From Firmicutes bacterium UBA2058 (GTDB lineage: Bacteria > Bacillota > Clostridia > Tissierellales > Sedimentibacteraceae), in contig DDAM01000020.1 in assembly GCA_002332905.1 (NCBI GenBank), forward strand, positions 70,593 through 134,592: DNA of 64,000 bases. Reading direction: 5' to 3'. Position 1 is the stretch's first letter, and each line of letters begins with the position of its first letter. Positions 15,278 through 24,690 of this stretch are shown in pieces. Under the pieces are notes generated by a model, which was not told where the DNA came from, ran no database searches, and saw nothing but the letters and a program-made list of their open reading frames with translations. The translations under genes were made by a program, and so were the position numbers.

Positions 15278-16567
15278 TTATTTATCATCTTTAACTAAGT
15301 ACGAATTGTAAATATCAAAATAATCATCAAAACCCATTGATTTATATTCCGATATTGGTCTATATGGATATTGAAACACATTTTTTTTATGATAATATTT
15401 CACTAAATTGGCAAATACAAGTCTGTCTTCCCCTGCCTTTTTAGTTACTCCAATATAATAAATATATCTACCATCTTTATTTGGAACTAATTGACCGCTT
15501 TCTACAGAACTACCAAACATATGAGATACTTCCTTAGTTATATATCTACCTTCATTATCTGTAGCATATATTTTTTTACCATCTGTATAAAATATATTAA
15601 CAGTATCAGCTTTTATTTCATTAACATTCATGTCTATAGTTAAATAGTCGTCTCCGTAGAAGTTAGGGTTTTTCTCCCATTCTATTCTTATAAGAAACCT
15701 AACCATTTTAGTAGAATCTTCAGTCATAAATTCTGTCATATATGTAGTAGCTTTTATATTTTCACTATAGCTTTCATGAACTTCTATATTTTTTATTGGA
15801 AGATTATAATATTGAAGCTCATTATCGGGAAGTTCATGTATTATACTGTTAAAAGTTTCTAAATCATTCAAATTACTGGTATTACTTAATTTTTCATTAG
15901 ATAGGGTTACACTCTTCACAGTAATAATATTCATACACACTGTCATAATAAATAACGTTAACACCGATAACCCTAATAGCCCCAGCTTTAACCGTTGTTG
16001 TTTACTAGCTTTTGTGTTTTTGATTACATAGCCTAATGTATCTAACCTGTTTCCGAGCTCAAGAAGAATTCTAATTGTTAAAATAAGATTTATTAAGAAG
16101 ATAATAATTAAAATCCACTGCATTGATGGCTCGTTTTGATATAGCATCCCTAATATGAGAATTATCATCATATATATAATCTTGTTACGAATTTTTACTT
16201 TAGTTTCAGCGCATTCTTGGTTTGTTGACTTTTCAATTCCATCCATAAAATTATTTATCATAGTTATAAGTAACGCTGTACTTAAGATAGTCAATATATA
16301 ATTTGGTATATATGTAAAACCGTATAAAAAACTACAGCTGTTAATAACTAATGAAATAATCATCAGTACAAAAATAGCTTGCATTAATCTGTAGGCTATT
16401 AAAAAACATTCATTATCATCGATTAAACACCATAAATTATACAATAAAATTGAACAACCTATTAGCTTCATATAAGGATATAGATTTAAAGAGCCTATCT
16501 GAAAGCTAAAATAATAAAAAAATAATCCCCAACACAAATTTTTAAAAAAGTTTTTCAATGTAAACAT
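15278..16567 (-). CDS. Multi-pass membrane protein of unknown function
   Basis: A 429-residue protein with about six hydrophobic segments in the first 220 residues (for example LIIIFLINLILTIRILLELG and LGLLGLSVLTLFIMTVCMNII) and a soluble C-terminal half with alternating YYIGVTKKAGEDRLVF-type beta strands, probably extracytoplasmic. I do not recognise the family. It lies downstream of the sigma-54 activator gene with a 40-nt gap and convergent to the lipoprotein gene. AAGGAAG precedes the ATG. Confidence 0.75.
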   Translation of the reverse strand: MFTLKNFFKNLCWGLFFYYFSFQIGSLNLYPYMKLIGCSILLYNLWCLIDDNECFLIAYRLMQAIFVLMIISLVINSCSFLYGFTYIPNYILTILSTALLITMINNFMDGIEKSTNQECAETKVKIRNKIIYMMIILILGMLYQNEPSMQWILIIIFLINLILTIRILLELGNRLDTLGYVIKNTKASKQQRLKLGLLGLSVLTLFIMTVCMNIITVKSVTLSNEKLSNTSNLNDLETFNSIIHELPDNELQYYNLPIKNIEVHESYSENIKATTYMTEFMTEDSTKMVRFLIRIEWEKNPNFYGDDYLTIDMNVNEIKADTVNIFYTDGKKIYATDNEGRYITKEVSHMFGSSVESGQLVPNKDGRYIYYIGVTKKAGEDRLVFANLVKYYHKKNVFQYPYRPISEYKSMGFDDYFDIYNSYLVKDDK

Positions 16568-16607
16568 CAGCTTCCTTCCCTTTTATAATCACATTATTGA
16601 TATTCTA

Positions 16608-18011
16608 TTAAATTTTGTATTTTTCAATCTTATAGTAAAGTGTTGTTCTAGGTATTTGAAGAAGCTTTGCAGCTTTTGACATGTTATTATTTGATTGAGC
16701 TAAAGCTTTTTGTATCATCTCTTTTTCTAGTTTTTCGACAGCACTCTCTAAGTTTAAAAGGTCTACCCCTTCTATATCAGATTTTAGATTATTAATGCTG
16801 TTTTTTACAGTAGTCATAGAATCTGGCAAGTGCTTTATTCTAATTTTATCGCTTTGCCCTTGAAACGCAAATATAGCAGAACGTTGTATCACGTTTCTAA
16901 GCTCTCTTACATTTCCCTCCCAAGGCTGATTAAGCAACATTTCTTCAACCTCCCTAGAAAGCTCCAAAATATTCATTCCTTGCTCCATACAAAATTGTTG
17001 TAAAAATGTATTAGCAAGCAGAATTATATCATTTCCTCTTTGTCTTAGAGGAGGTATCTCAATTTGAAATGCATCTAGTCTATAGTATAAATCTCTTCTG
17101 AATTTATCTGCATGTATCAAACTTTTAACATCCTTGTTTGTCGCTGAAATTATTCTGACATTTATTGGTCTTTTTACATTACTACCAATTCTTGTTATAA
17201 ATCCTTCCTCAAGTGCTCTAAGAATTTTAGGTTGAAGCTCCATAGGCATGTCTCCTATTTCATCTAAAAACAATGTTCCTCCATTAGCTTCTTCAAACTT
17301 TCCAATTTTACCATCCTTTTTAGCTCCTGTAAATGCACCCTCCTCATATCCAAAAAGCTCACTTTCAAATAGCTCTGATGGTATTGCGCTACAGTTTATA
17401 GCAACAAAGTTACCCTCTCTACCACTCTCGTAATGTATAGCTTTTGCAAATAGTTCCTTGCCTGTTCCGCTTTCTCCCTTTAGAAGTATATTCATAGGTG
17501 TTCTGGAAACGTTTTTACACAGGGTGATCGTTTGCATAAATAATGGATTTCTACCAATTATATTAGAGAAATAAGATTGTCCATTTTCGATTAAAGAGTA
17601 TTTTTTTTCTAGTTTACTTAGGCTTGCCTGTGTTTTATTTAAAACATTACTTAGTTTGACTAGCTCTGTAATATCTCTATCTCTTGCCAAGCCTCCAATA
17701 AGTCTTCCTTCACTATCATATAGTGGCACAGCACTTATGACCGTGTAGCTATTTTCTCTTGGGCTGTTATATATATTATCATAGGATTTTTGCTGTTCAA
17801 TAACTTTTGGCAATAAGGAATTAGGGAAAAAATCCCTAATATCTTCCCCTATAATCTCTTCCTTAGAGATGTTATAATACTTTTCACAGGATTTATTAAA
17901 AAAAATAGTCTTACAATTTGCATCTACAATTGTTATGTAATCTGGTATATTATCTAAAACAAATTCAAAAACACCTTTATCTTTGTTATTAAAAATTAAT
18001 TCACCGTTCAA
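16608..18011 (-). CDS. Sigma-54-dependent transcriptional activator with PAS domain
   Basis: A 467-residue enhancer-binding protein: PAS domain (about 15-115), a short coiled linker, the AAA+ domain with Walker A GESGTGKE (179-186), the sigma-54 contact loop GAFTGA (225-230), Walker B GGTLFLDEIGDM, and a C-terminal Fis-type HTH (NNMSKAAKLLQIPRTTLYYKIEKY). There is no receiver domain, so the signal is probably a ligand or redox state sensed by the PAS domain. The start is TTG at 18011 behind GAGGTG. The only clear sigma-54 promoter noticed in the window is that of the dehydrogenase/AOR cluster 3 kb away, its likely target. Confidence 0.92.
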   Translation of the reverse strand: MNGELIFNNKDKGVFEFVLDNIPDYITIVDANCKTIFFNKSCEKYYNISKEEIIGEDIRDFFPNSLLPKVIEQQKSYDNIYNSPRENSYTVISAVPLYDSEGRLIGGLARDRDITELVKLSNVLNKTQASLSKLEKKYSLIENGQSYFSNIIGRNPLFMQTITLCKNVSRTPMNILLKGESGTGKELFAKAIHYESGREGNFVAINCSAIPSELFESELFGYEEGAFTGAKKDGKIGKFEEANGGTLFLDEIGDMPMELQPKILRALEEGFITRIGSNVKRPINVRIISATNKDVKSLIHADKFRRDLYYRLDAFQIEIPPLRQRGNDIILLANTFLQQFCMEQGMNILELSREVEEMLLNQPWEGNVRELRNVIQRSAIFAFQGQSDKIRIKHLPDSMTTVKNSINNLKSDIEGVDLLNLESAVEKLEKEMIQKALAQSNNNMSKAAKLLQIPRTTLYYKIEKYKI

Positions 18012-18028
18012 AATAGATACACCTCATT

Positions 18029-19168
18029 TTAACCAAAATAATTTTCTATAAAAATATCTTCAAGTCTCCAAAATTTCTTAAAATAATCATATTCTTTTAT
18101 TGCTTCTTCTCTTACCCTAGACTTAACAGCTTTAATGAGTATGTTTTTTGGAGTGTGCTCCATATCTACGAACTCAACAAGCTGTACCTTATATCCCTTA
18201 GTTTCTAAAAATAAACTTCTAAGGCTGTCCGTTACTAATGATGATAATCTTTCCTTAATTAGTCCATGTTTAAGCATCGGCTCAAGGTTATTGTTATCAA
18301 TTTTATCAAAAAACTCGTGCTGACAGCAAGGTACAGAAAGTATTATACCTGTATTCCATTTTATGGCTTTTACAAGTGCTGCATCAGTTGCATTATCACA
18401 AGCATGTAAGGTTACAACCATATCTATATCAAGATTTGTATTGTAGTCTTTTATGTCTCCGTTTTCAAACCTTAGGTGTGAATAGTTAAGCTTTTTAGCT
18501 ACGTCATTACAAAAGTTTATTACATCAGTTTTTAAGTCTAATCCAACTATTTGTACATTGACTTTTTTTATTTTATAAAAATAATAATATAGTGCAAAGG
18601 TTAAATAAGCTTTTCCGCATCCAAAGTCAATAATTTTATAGTCACTCTTTAAATTAGCATTATCTACAGAATCATCAACAATTTCCAAGAACTTATTAAT
18701 TTGCTTAAACTTATCATATTTTTTAGCTAAAACCTTACCATCTTTATTCATTACACCAAGCTCAATTAAAAAATCACATGGTTCATTATCAGATATTATA
18801 TATTTTTTAGTCTTATTGTGAGAGCCTATTGACATTGTTTTAGTTGGACTTAACTTGACTATCCTCACACTGCCCTTTTTACTTATAAGCACTTGATAAT
18901 CAGCTTCTGCAGTAAATATATTAGCATTTTTATATTGACTTGCTAGCTCTAACATTCTATATACTATATCATTTTCATTTATATTTTCATGAAAAGCCTG
19001 CTTATCAGTAAACTTTTCAAGCTGATAAATTGTATTATCATTTGAGCTTATAGGCTTAACTGTTATTTTTTTGAACTTATTTTCTGCTTTATTTAAAGGA
19101 GAAGCAAATACTGCATAAATTAAGCTAGTATTTGCTACATTTTCTTCTATTATTTTTACTAATTCCAT
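18029..19168 (-). CDS. SAM-dependent methyltransferase (Methyltransf_32-like)
   Basis: A 379-residue class I methyltransferase. The SAM-binding motif is IIDFGCGKAYLTFALYYY (about 192-210), followed by QIVGLDLKTDVINFC and the family pattern VVTLHACDNATDAAL and SVPCCQHEF. Proteins of this family are known across bacteria and eukaryotes but the bacterial substrate is not established. An N-terminal ~170-residue domain precedes the catalytic part. It follows glnS, with a hairpin (19181-19200) next to its TTGGAG ribosome site. Confidence 0.82.
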   Translation of the reverse strand: MELVKIIEENVANTSLIYAVFASPLNKAENKFKKITVKPISSNDNTIYQLEKFTDKQAFHENINENDIVYRMLELASQYKNANIFTAEADYQVLISKKGSVRIVKLSPTKTMSIGSHNKTKKYIISDNEPCDFLIELGVMNKDGKVLAKKYDKFKQINKFLEIVDDSVDNANLKSDYKIIDFGCGKAYLTFALYYYFYKIKKVNVQIVGLDLKTDVINFCNDVAKKLNYSHLRFENGDIKDYNTNLDIDMVVTLHACDNATDAALVKAIKWNTGIILSVPCCQHEFFDKIDNNNLEPMLKHGLIKERLSSLVTDSLRSLFLETKGYKVQLVEFVDMEHTPKNILIKAVKSRVREEAIKEYDYFKKFWRLEDIFIENYFG

Positions 19169-19180
19169 TCATTTACTCCA

Positions 19181-19200
19181 AGCGCTTATTTATAAGCGCT
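19181..19200 (-). terminator. Hairpin between glnS and the methyltransferase gene
   Basis: AGCGCTTA-TTTA-TAAGCGCT, perfect 8-bp stem, adjoining the TTGGAG ribosome site of the next gene. It has no U tract on either side, so a role in limiting translation or partial termination is only possible. Confidence 0.4.
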
Positions 19201-19210
19201 GTTTACGTTG

Positions 19211-20899
19211 TTATTTATAACTACTCTTCAAAGAAACTATTTGATTAAATACATAATGGTCATCAGTTGAATCTCTATCTATAATAAAATAACCATGTCT
19301 TAAAAATTGGAATCTATCTCCAACCTTAAATTCTTTAATGTTTTGTTCAAGCTTACAATTTTCTAGTACTATCTTTGAATTAGGATTTAATTTCTCTAAG
19401 AAGTTAGTTTTATCATAATCCTCTGTTTCCATCATATAATCATATAATCTTATTGTTGAATCTATACAATTATTAGCATCAACCCAGTGAAGTGTTCCCT
19501 TAACTTTTCTTTCAGTGAAACCAGTTCCACTCTTAGTAGCAGGATCATACGTGCAATATATTTCAGTAACATTGCCATTTTCATCTTTTTTATAGTCATT
19601 ACATTTAATAAAGTATGCATGTCTTAATCTAACTTCATTACCCGGGAACAATCTGAAATACTTCTTAGGTGGTTCCTCCATAAAGTCATCTCTTTCAATG
19701 TATATTTCTCTTGAAAAAGATATTTTTCTAGTACCCATAGCTTCATTTTCAGAGTTATTTTCAGCATCTAAATACTCCACTTGACCTTCAGGATAGTTTG
19801 TAATAATAACCTTTATAGGATCTAAAACTGCCATAGTTCTTGGAGCCTTCTCTTTTAAGTCTTCTCTAATAGCATTTTCTAGCATTGCAATATCTACAAC
19901 ACTTTGCGCTTTAGATACACCTATTTCGTCAAGGAATCTATATAATGATTCAACAGTATATCCTCTACGTCTTATACCAGAGATAGTAGGCATACGCGGG
20001 TCATCCCAGCCATCAACATATCCTTCTTCGACCATTTGTTTTAGGTATCTTTTACCCATCATGGTTTTACTTAAGTAAAGCTTAGCAAATTCTATCTGCT
20101 GTGTTGGTTCATCTTTAAACTCATCTAAATTAGCAAGTACCCAATCATAAAATGGTCTGTGATCTTCAAATTCAAGTGTACAGATTGAATGCGTTATTCC
20201 TTCATATGCATCCTCTATTGGATGTGCAAAATCATACATAGGATAAATACACCATTTATCTTTAGAATTATGATGATATTCATGCATTATTCTATATATA
20301 ACTGGATCTCTCATGTTAATATTTGGGCTAGCCATATCTATCTTTGCACGAAGTACAAGCTTACCATTTTCAAATTCACCATTTTTCATCCTAGTAAATA
20401 AATCAAGGTTTTCTTCTATACTTCTGTTTCTATTTGGACTTTCTTTGCCAGGCTCTGTTAAGGTTCCTCTATACTCTCTTATCTGATCAGCTGTTAAATC
20501 ATCTATATATGCCAGACCCTTTTTGATTAGTTCTACAGCGCACTCATACATTTTATCAAAATAGTCAGATGCATATAAGGCATGACCATCCCATTGCGGA
20601 CATAGCCACTGTATATCCTCTATTATGGATTTTACAAAGCTTTCATCTTCCTTTACAGGATTTGTATCATCAAATCTTAAATTAAACTTTCCATTATTTT
20701 TCATCGCAAGTCCATAATTTAAGCATATTGACTTAGCATGACCAATATGTAAAAAACCGTTAGGTTCAGGCGGGAAACGAGTATGTACTCTTGCATTATA
20801 TTTTCTATTTGCGATATCATCATTTATAATTTTCTGTATAAAATTTACCGACTCTCTAGTTTCATTATTATTAGCATTTTCATTTATATTCTCGCTCAT
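19211..20899 (-). CDS. glnS: Glutaminyl-tRNA synthetase
   Basis: A 562-residue class I synthetase. The HIGH motif is in PPEPNGFLHIGHAKS and the KMSKS-like loop is TMMGKRYLKQ; RFDDTNP and the C-terminal anticodon-binding beta barrels (TERKVKGTLHWV) are present. True GlnRS, rather than the GatCAB route, is used by part of the Clostridia. AAGGAG precedes the ATG. It may be co-transcribed with the methyltransferase gene. Confidence 0.95.
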   Translation of the reverse strand: MSENINENANNNETRESVNFIQKIINDDIANRKYNARVHTRFPPEPNGFLHIGHAKSICLNYGLAMKNNGKFNLRFDDTNPVKEDESFVKSIIEDIQWLCPQWDGHALYASDYFDKMYECAVELIKKGLAYIDDLTADQIREYRGTLTEPGKESPNRNRSIEENLDLFTRMKNGEFENGKLVLRAKIDMASPNINMRDPVIYRIMHEYHHNSKDKWCIYPMYDFAHPIEDAYEGITHSICTLEFEDHRPFYDWVLANLDEFKDEPTQQIEFAKLYLSKTMMGKRYLKQMVEEGYVDGWDDPRMPTISGIRRRGYTVESLYRFLDEIGVSKAQSVVDIAMLENAIREDLKEKAPRTMAVLDPIKVIITNYPEGQVEYLDAENNSENEAMGTRKISFSREIYIERDDFMEEPPKKYFRLFPGNEVRLRHAYFIKCNDYKKDENGNVTEIYCTYDPATKSGTGFTERKVKGTLHWVDANNCIDSTIRLYDYMMETEDYDKTNFLEKLNPNSKIVLENCKLEQNIKEFKVGDRFQFLRHGYFIIDRDSTDDHYVFNQIVSLKSSYK

Positions 20900-21016
20900 T
20901 TGTACATCTCCTTTTTATAAATCTATATCATTAATATAGCAAATTAATAACCAAATTATTCATGTATTCATTCATCTTAATATAATAGCATATTTTTCCC
21001 TAAATATAAAGAAGAA

Positions 21017-21294
21017 AATAAGAATTTAGTTTAATAACTTAGTAGATAAATAATTACTTCGGCTTACTTCTACTACGAATCTAAGAAAGGCAAGAAATAT
21101 AAAAAATGTTTCTGCGACTTCAGTGAGATTTACCTTCCTTAAAATGATCAAGGGAAATCTCGCTGCGGAGACAGAAACTTTTTTTATATTTTTTGCACAT
21201 CTTAAATTCACAATAAAATCATGTCGAAGAAAACGACATTCTACTAAGTTTTCACTTGCCAATACATTAATTATAGCTAAGCTAAATTCTTATT
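21017..21294. repeat. Palindromic intergenic element, medium copy (about 278 bp)
   Basis: The ends are AATAAGAATTTAG and GCTAAATTCTTATT, inverted to each other. Inside, CTTAGTAGA pairs with TCTACTAAG, and the centre forms a long imperfect hairpin around TGTTTCTGCGACTTCAGTGA with its partner near 21155-21180, flanked by AAATATAAAAAA / TTTTTTTATATTT. The 79-codon frame inside it is a by-product of the palindrome. The right end supplies the stop codon of hbd at 21293. Related copies are at 25833-25890, 32193-32761, 56100-56130 and a fragment at 56805-56846. Confidence 0.75.
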
Positions 21295-22135
21295 AATATT
21301 CGTAGAAACCTTTACCTGTTTTTCTTCCTAAGTTTTTAGCTCTTACCATTTGTTTTAATAATGGTGCTGGTCTATATTTTGAATCAGCAAATTCGTTATA
21401 TAAAACTTCCATAATAGCTAAAACTACATCAAGTCCGATTAAATCTCCTAAAGCTAGAGGTCCCATTGGATGGTTACATCCAAACATTACTCCGTTATCT
21501 ATATCCTCTTTAGTAGCGACTCCTTCTTCTAATATAAATATTGCTTCATTTATATATGGAATAAGAATTCTATTTACAATAAAGCCTGCCTTATCCAAAG
21601 ATTTAACCATTGTTTTACCCATTTTTTCACCCATTGAATAAATGGTATTATATGTATCCTCAGATGTATCGTTGCTTACAACAACCTCTAATAATTTCAT
21701 AATAGGAACTGGATTAAAGAAATGCATCCCTATAACCTTATCTCTCCTGTTTGTCTGAGCAGCTAAATCTGTAATAGAAATAGATGATGTGTTACTAGCT
21801 AAAATAGCTTCTGGTTTACATATAGAATCTAGTTGTTTAAAGCAATCTCTTTTTAGATTTACATCCTCAAATATAGCCTCTATAGCTAAATCCACATCTT
21901 TAATTTCTTGCATATTTTGAGTTACTTTATAATTACTTAAAGCACTATTTTTTTGCTCTTCAGTCATTTTACCCTTAGATACTAATTTATCTAAAGCTTT
22001 ATTCATCCTATTTATTATACCTTCTATTGGGTCTATACTTACAACAGTCACATTAAATCCACTCATTATAGCTGTTTGTGCAATTCCTGCACCCATGGTT
22101 CCTGAACCAATTACAGCAATTTTTCTAACATCCAT
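21293..22135 (-). CDS. hbd: 3-hydroxybutyryl-CoA dehydrogenase
   Basis: A 280-residue NAD(P)H-dependent enzyme of the acetoacetyl-CoA to butyryl-CoA route. Rossmann motif GSGTMGAGIAQ at residues 10-20, catalytic GMHFFNPVPIMKLLEVV, and the C-terminal dimerisation domain ending GRKTGKGFYEY. GGAGG precedes ATG 22135. It stands alone here, not next to thl/bcd/etf; the crotonase gene is 32 kb away at 54159-54941. Confidence 0.95.
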   Translation of the reverse strand: MDVRKIAVIGSGTMGAGIAQTAIMSGFNVTVVSIDPIEGIINRMNKALDKLVSKGKMTEEQKNSALSNYKVTQNMQEIKDVDLAIEAIFEDVNLKRDCFKQLDSICKPEAILASNTSSISITDLAAQTNRRDKVIGMHFFNPVPIMKLLEVVVSNDTSEDTYNTIYSMGEKMGKTMVKSLDKAGFIVNRILIPYINEAIFILEEGVATKEDIDNGVMFGCNHPMGPLALGDLIGLDVVLAIMEVLYNEFADSKYRPAPLLKQMVRAKNLGRKTGKGFYEY

Positions 22136-22285
22136 TTATATTTCCTCCAAATATTATTAAATTTATAAACAATATTATTTTAATATTGTCTAATAATATT
22201 TATATATTATTTATCAATAACCCACAAGCCTCTATATAATTTTATCAAAACAAAAAATAAATTTTTTTTATGTATAATTTTTTGG

Positions 22286-22291
22286 TATAAT
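22286..22291 (+). promoter_or_regulatory. Extended -10 promoter of the BrkB-like gene
   Basis: TTTGGTATAAT is an extended -10 (TGG TATAAT), 43 nt before the TTG start at 22334. No good -35 is seen. Confidence 0.45.
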
Positions 22292-22333
22292 GAATAACAT
22301 AATTAAATTAATACATATAGCGGAGGGAGTATA

Positions 22334-23173
22334 TTGAATTTTTCGTTAATAAAAAGGTTTATAAACAAAATTATAGCTGATGATATATTCGCTTTAAGTG
22401 CGCAGTTCTCATACTACATAATTCTTGGAATATTTCCTTTTATATTTTTATTTGTAATATTTCTAGGTTATTATTCTAATTTATTATTTGACACTTTATA
22501 TGAAATTAAACATCTAATACCGACAGAAATATATAATTTATTTCTTAATCTGGTTTCTGACTCTGTTAGCAATTATAAGTCCCCATACTTTTCTGCTAGT
22601 ATCATTGTATTGCTTTGGTCAGCATCCTCTGGCAGTGTGGGTATTATAAAGGGAATAAACAAGGCTTATGATTCTGAAATTAGAAGAAATTATATATTCT
22701 TAAAATTTTTTGGACTATTATTTACTTTAGCACTTATGATTTCTTTTCAAATTGTGTTAGTGTTTATAGTCATTGGTAAATATGTGATTGAACTATTAAT
22801 AACATTTGCCAATATACCTAATATAATTGTTTCTATTGTAAAGATAATAAGATATGCTTTTCCTGTTATTTTATTAATTGTTATGTTATCTTTAGTATAT
22901 AAATTTATACCTAATAAAAAAATTAAATTTTCTTTAGTGTTACCAGGTGCATTTATAGCTACCTTTGGTTGTTTAATAAGTTCAATGTGCTTTTCAACTT
23001 ATGTTAATTTACGAAGCACATACTATAATAATATTTACGGCAATCTCTCTGGTCTATTTATTTTCTTATTATGGATATATATGACAAGTTTTATATTTCT
23101 TCTAGGTAATGAAATTAATGCATTCTTCTTAAAGGAAGAAATCACTTTCAAAAAATTCTTTCACATCAAGTGA
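22334..23173 (+). CDS. YihY/BrkB-family membrane protein
   Basis: A 279-residue protein with six hydrophobic segments and the family pattern FALSAQFSYYIILGIFPFIFLFV near the N-terminus and FIPNKKIKFSLVLPGAFIAT later. The family was once misnamed ribonuclease BN; function is uncertain (virulence factor BrkB-like transporter or integrity protein). Translation starts at TTG 22334, eight bases after GGAGGG. Its last 45 bp overlap convergently with the end of rsmI, and its terminator lies inside rsmI. Confidence 0.88.
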   Translation: MNFSLIKRFINKIIADDIFALSAQFSYYIILGIFPFIFLFVIFLGYYSNLLFDTLYEIKHLIPTEIYNLFLNLVSDSVSNYKSPYFSASIIVLLWSASSGSVGIIKGINKAYDSEIRRNYIFLKFFGLLFTLALMISFQIVLVFIVIGKYVIELLITFANIPNIIVSIVKIIRYAFPVILLIVMLSLVYKFIPNKKIKFSLVLPGAFIATFGCLISSMCFSTYVNLRSTYYNNIYGNLSGLFIFLLWIYMTSFIFLLGNEINAFFLKEEITFKKFFHIK

Positions 23174-24001
23174 TGCTTTATAAGCATCATTTTTTGATGC
23201 TATTTTCTCATCAACTATTTCCTTTATTGCTTGCTTTAAGGAGCATTTTTTATTATAAATTTTATCAAATATTAAGGCCTGTAGGCTAACCTTAAAACCT
23301 TCTGAATCTTTATTTTCATAATCATTATTATAACCTACAACTACATATTCACCTTTTTCAATATTTTCATCATTTTTCATTTGATTTAATACATCACTTA
23401 CCGTGCCATAATTAAATTTTTCATGAAGTTTTGTGAGCTCTTTACAAACGCAAAGTACAGCATTTGGCATATGTTTATTTATAGCATTAGCTAAGTTAAT
23501 AATGCGTTTTGGTGACTCATATATAACAAATGTCCTTATTTCATTTGATTTTATTTTTTGTAAAGCTTCACCAAGCTCCTTGTCCTTGCGAGGAAGAAAT
23601 CCATAAAAGGCAAAATTATCAGTATTTATACCTGAAACAGACAAAGCAATGGTTGTTGCACATGCCCCAGCAAAACCAGTTACTTCAATATTTTTTTCAC
23701 GGGCTAGTTTCACAATTTCATAACCTGGGTCAGAAATACAAGGAGTTCCGGCATCTGTTACAATTGCAACATTTTTTTCTTCAGCTAAGATTTCTTCAAT
23801 TATCTCTTCGCTTCTTTTTCTCTCATTAAATTTATGATATGAAACAAGCTTAGTTTTTATATCAAAATAATTTAATAAATTTTGTGTATGTCTAGTATCC
23901 TCAGCCAAAATCATATCACATTCTTTAAGTGCTTCTAATGCTCTATTTGTAATATCTCCAAGATTTCCAATAGGAGTTGGTATAATATAAATTTTACTCA
24001 T
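23129..24001 (-). CDS. rsmI: 16S rRNA (cytidine(1402)-2'-O)-methyltransferase
   Basis: A 290-residue tetrapyrrole-methylase-fold enzyme that 2'-O-methylates C1402 of 16S rRNA. Motifs: IYIIPTPIGNLGDITNRA at the N-terminus, ILAEDTRHTQNLL, and VTDAGTPCISDPGYE. The 3' end overlaps 45 bp with the convergent BrkB-like gene. Confidence 0.94.
   Translation of the reverse strand: MSKIYIIPTPIGNLGDITNRALEALKECDMILAEDTRHTQNLLNYFDIKTKLVSYHKFNERKRSEEIIEEILAEEKNVAIVTDAGTPCISDPGYEIVKLAREKNIEVTGFAGACATTIALSVSGINTDNFAFYGFLPRKDKELGEALQKIKSNEIRTFVIYESPKRIINLANAINKHMPNAVLCVCKELTKLHEKFNYGTVSDVLNQMKNDENIEKGEYVVVGYNNDYENKDSEGFKVSLQALIFDKIYNKKCSLKQAIKEIVDEKIASKNDAYKASLDVKEFFESDFFL
23171..23195 (+). terminator. Terminator of the BrkB-like gene, inside rsmI
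   Basis: TGATGCTT-TAT-AAGCATCA followed by TTTTTT; the first TGA is the stop codon of the BrkB-like gene. It lies wholly within the coding part of rsmI on the other strand. Confidence 0.75.
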
Positions 24002-24036
24002 TATGTTCGTCCTTTTTTCGTATTAATATAAGTACT

Positions 24037-24060
24037 ATTATGCCACAGTCTCACTGTTTA
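24037..24060 (-). repeat. Intergenic repeat fragment
   Basis: ATTATGCCACAGTCTCACTG upstream of rsmI matches the ATTATGCCATAGTCTCGACT part of the repeat at 31027-31081. On the minus strand CAGT-GAG-ACTG can form a small hairpin. Not explained by a gene. Confidence 0.4.
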
Positions 24061-24170
24061 TATTATATCATATAATTTATAAAAGCAACAAAAAATAAAT
24101 ATTTTTACAAATGTTTTATATAGCAGAATTTGGGTATAAATTGACATATATTGATAGGAGGATTTGAAAA

Positions 24171-24575
24171 ATGGCATATGATTTTGACAAAACTTTAGAA
24201 ACTGGAAATTCATTAATTGACTCACAACACAAGGAACTAATAGCTGCAATAAACAGTCTTTTAGAAGCATGCTCTCAGGGTAAGGGTAGAGAGGAAGTTA
24301 AAAAAACTATTGTTTTCCTAAAAAATTACACAGATAAGCATTTTGGAGATGAAGAAGTTTTACAACAAAAATACAAATATCCAGACATAGTAAATCACAA
24401 AAAATTACATCAAACTTTTAAAGATGATGTTAAAAAAATAGGTGAAGAGTTTGAACAAACTGGAACATCTATAGCTATAACATTTAAGGTTAACAACATA
24501 GCAGCATGGTTCATTAATCACATAAAGGTTCATGATAAAAAAGTAGCAGCACATATAAGAGAGACTCAAAAATAG
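24171..24575 (+). CDS. Bacteriohemerythrin
   Basis: A 134-residue four-helix oxygen-binding protein. The diiron ligands are all in place: His20 (DSQHKEL), His57 and Glu61 (DKHFGDEE), His76 and His80 (NHKKLH), His117 and Asp122 (INHIKVHD). Single-domain bacteriohemerythrins bind O2 or NO; in an anaerobe the role is probably oxygen scavenging or sensing. AGGAGG precedes the ATG and a good terminator follows. Confidence 0.95.
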   Translation: MAYDFDKTLETGNSLIDSQHKELIAAINSLLEACSQGKGREEVKKTIVFLKNYTDKHFGDEEVLQQKYKYPDIVNHKKLHQTFKDDVKKIGEEFEQTGTSIAITFKVNNIAAWFINHIKVHDKKVAAHIRETQK

Positions 24576-24586
24576 TTTAATATATA

Positions 24587-24620
24587 AACACAGATGCTCA
24601 TTTGGCATCTGTGTTATTTT
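24587..24620 (+). terminator. Terminator of the bacteriohemerythrin gene
   Basis: AACACAGATGC / GCATCTGTGTT, 11-bp stem with a 7-nt loop, followed by ATTTT at the start of the 10-bp tandem repeat. Confidence 0.85.
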
Positions 24621-24690
24621 ATTTGATTTTATTTGATTTTATTTGATTTTATTTGATTTTATTTGATTTTATTTGATTTTATTTGATTTT
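24621..24690. repeat. Tandem repeat, seven copies of a 10-bp unit
   Basis: ATTTGATTTT is repeated seven times without change, with partial units on both sides. It spans the gap between two convergent genes, and the last units hold the stop and final codons (NKIK) of the 107-residue protein. Such perfect arrays commonly vary in copy number between strains. Confidence 0.9.

Noticed and set aside
21026..21262. 79-codon minus-strand open frame
   Set aside because: It lies entirely inside the palindromic element; a palindrome without stops on one strand gives such a frame, and there is no ribosome site.
23530..23829. 99-codon plus-strand frame
   Set aside because: Antisense shadow of rsmI with no ribosome site.
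24621..24690. CRISPR array
   Set aside because: The 10-bp units are directly adjacent with no spacers.
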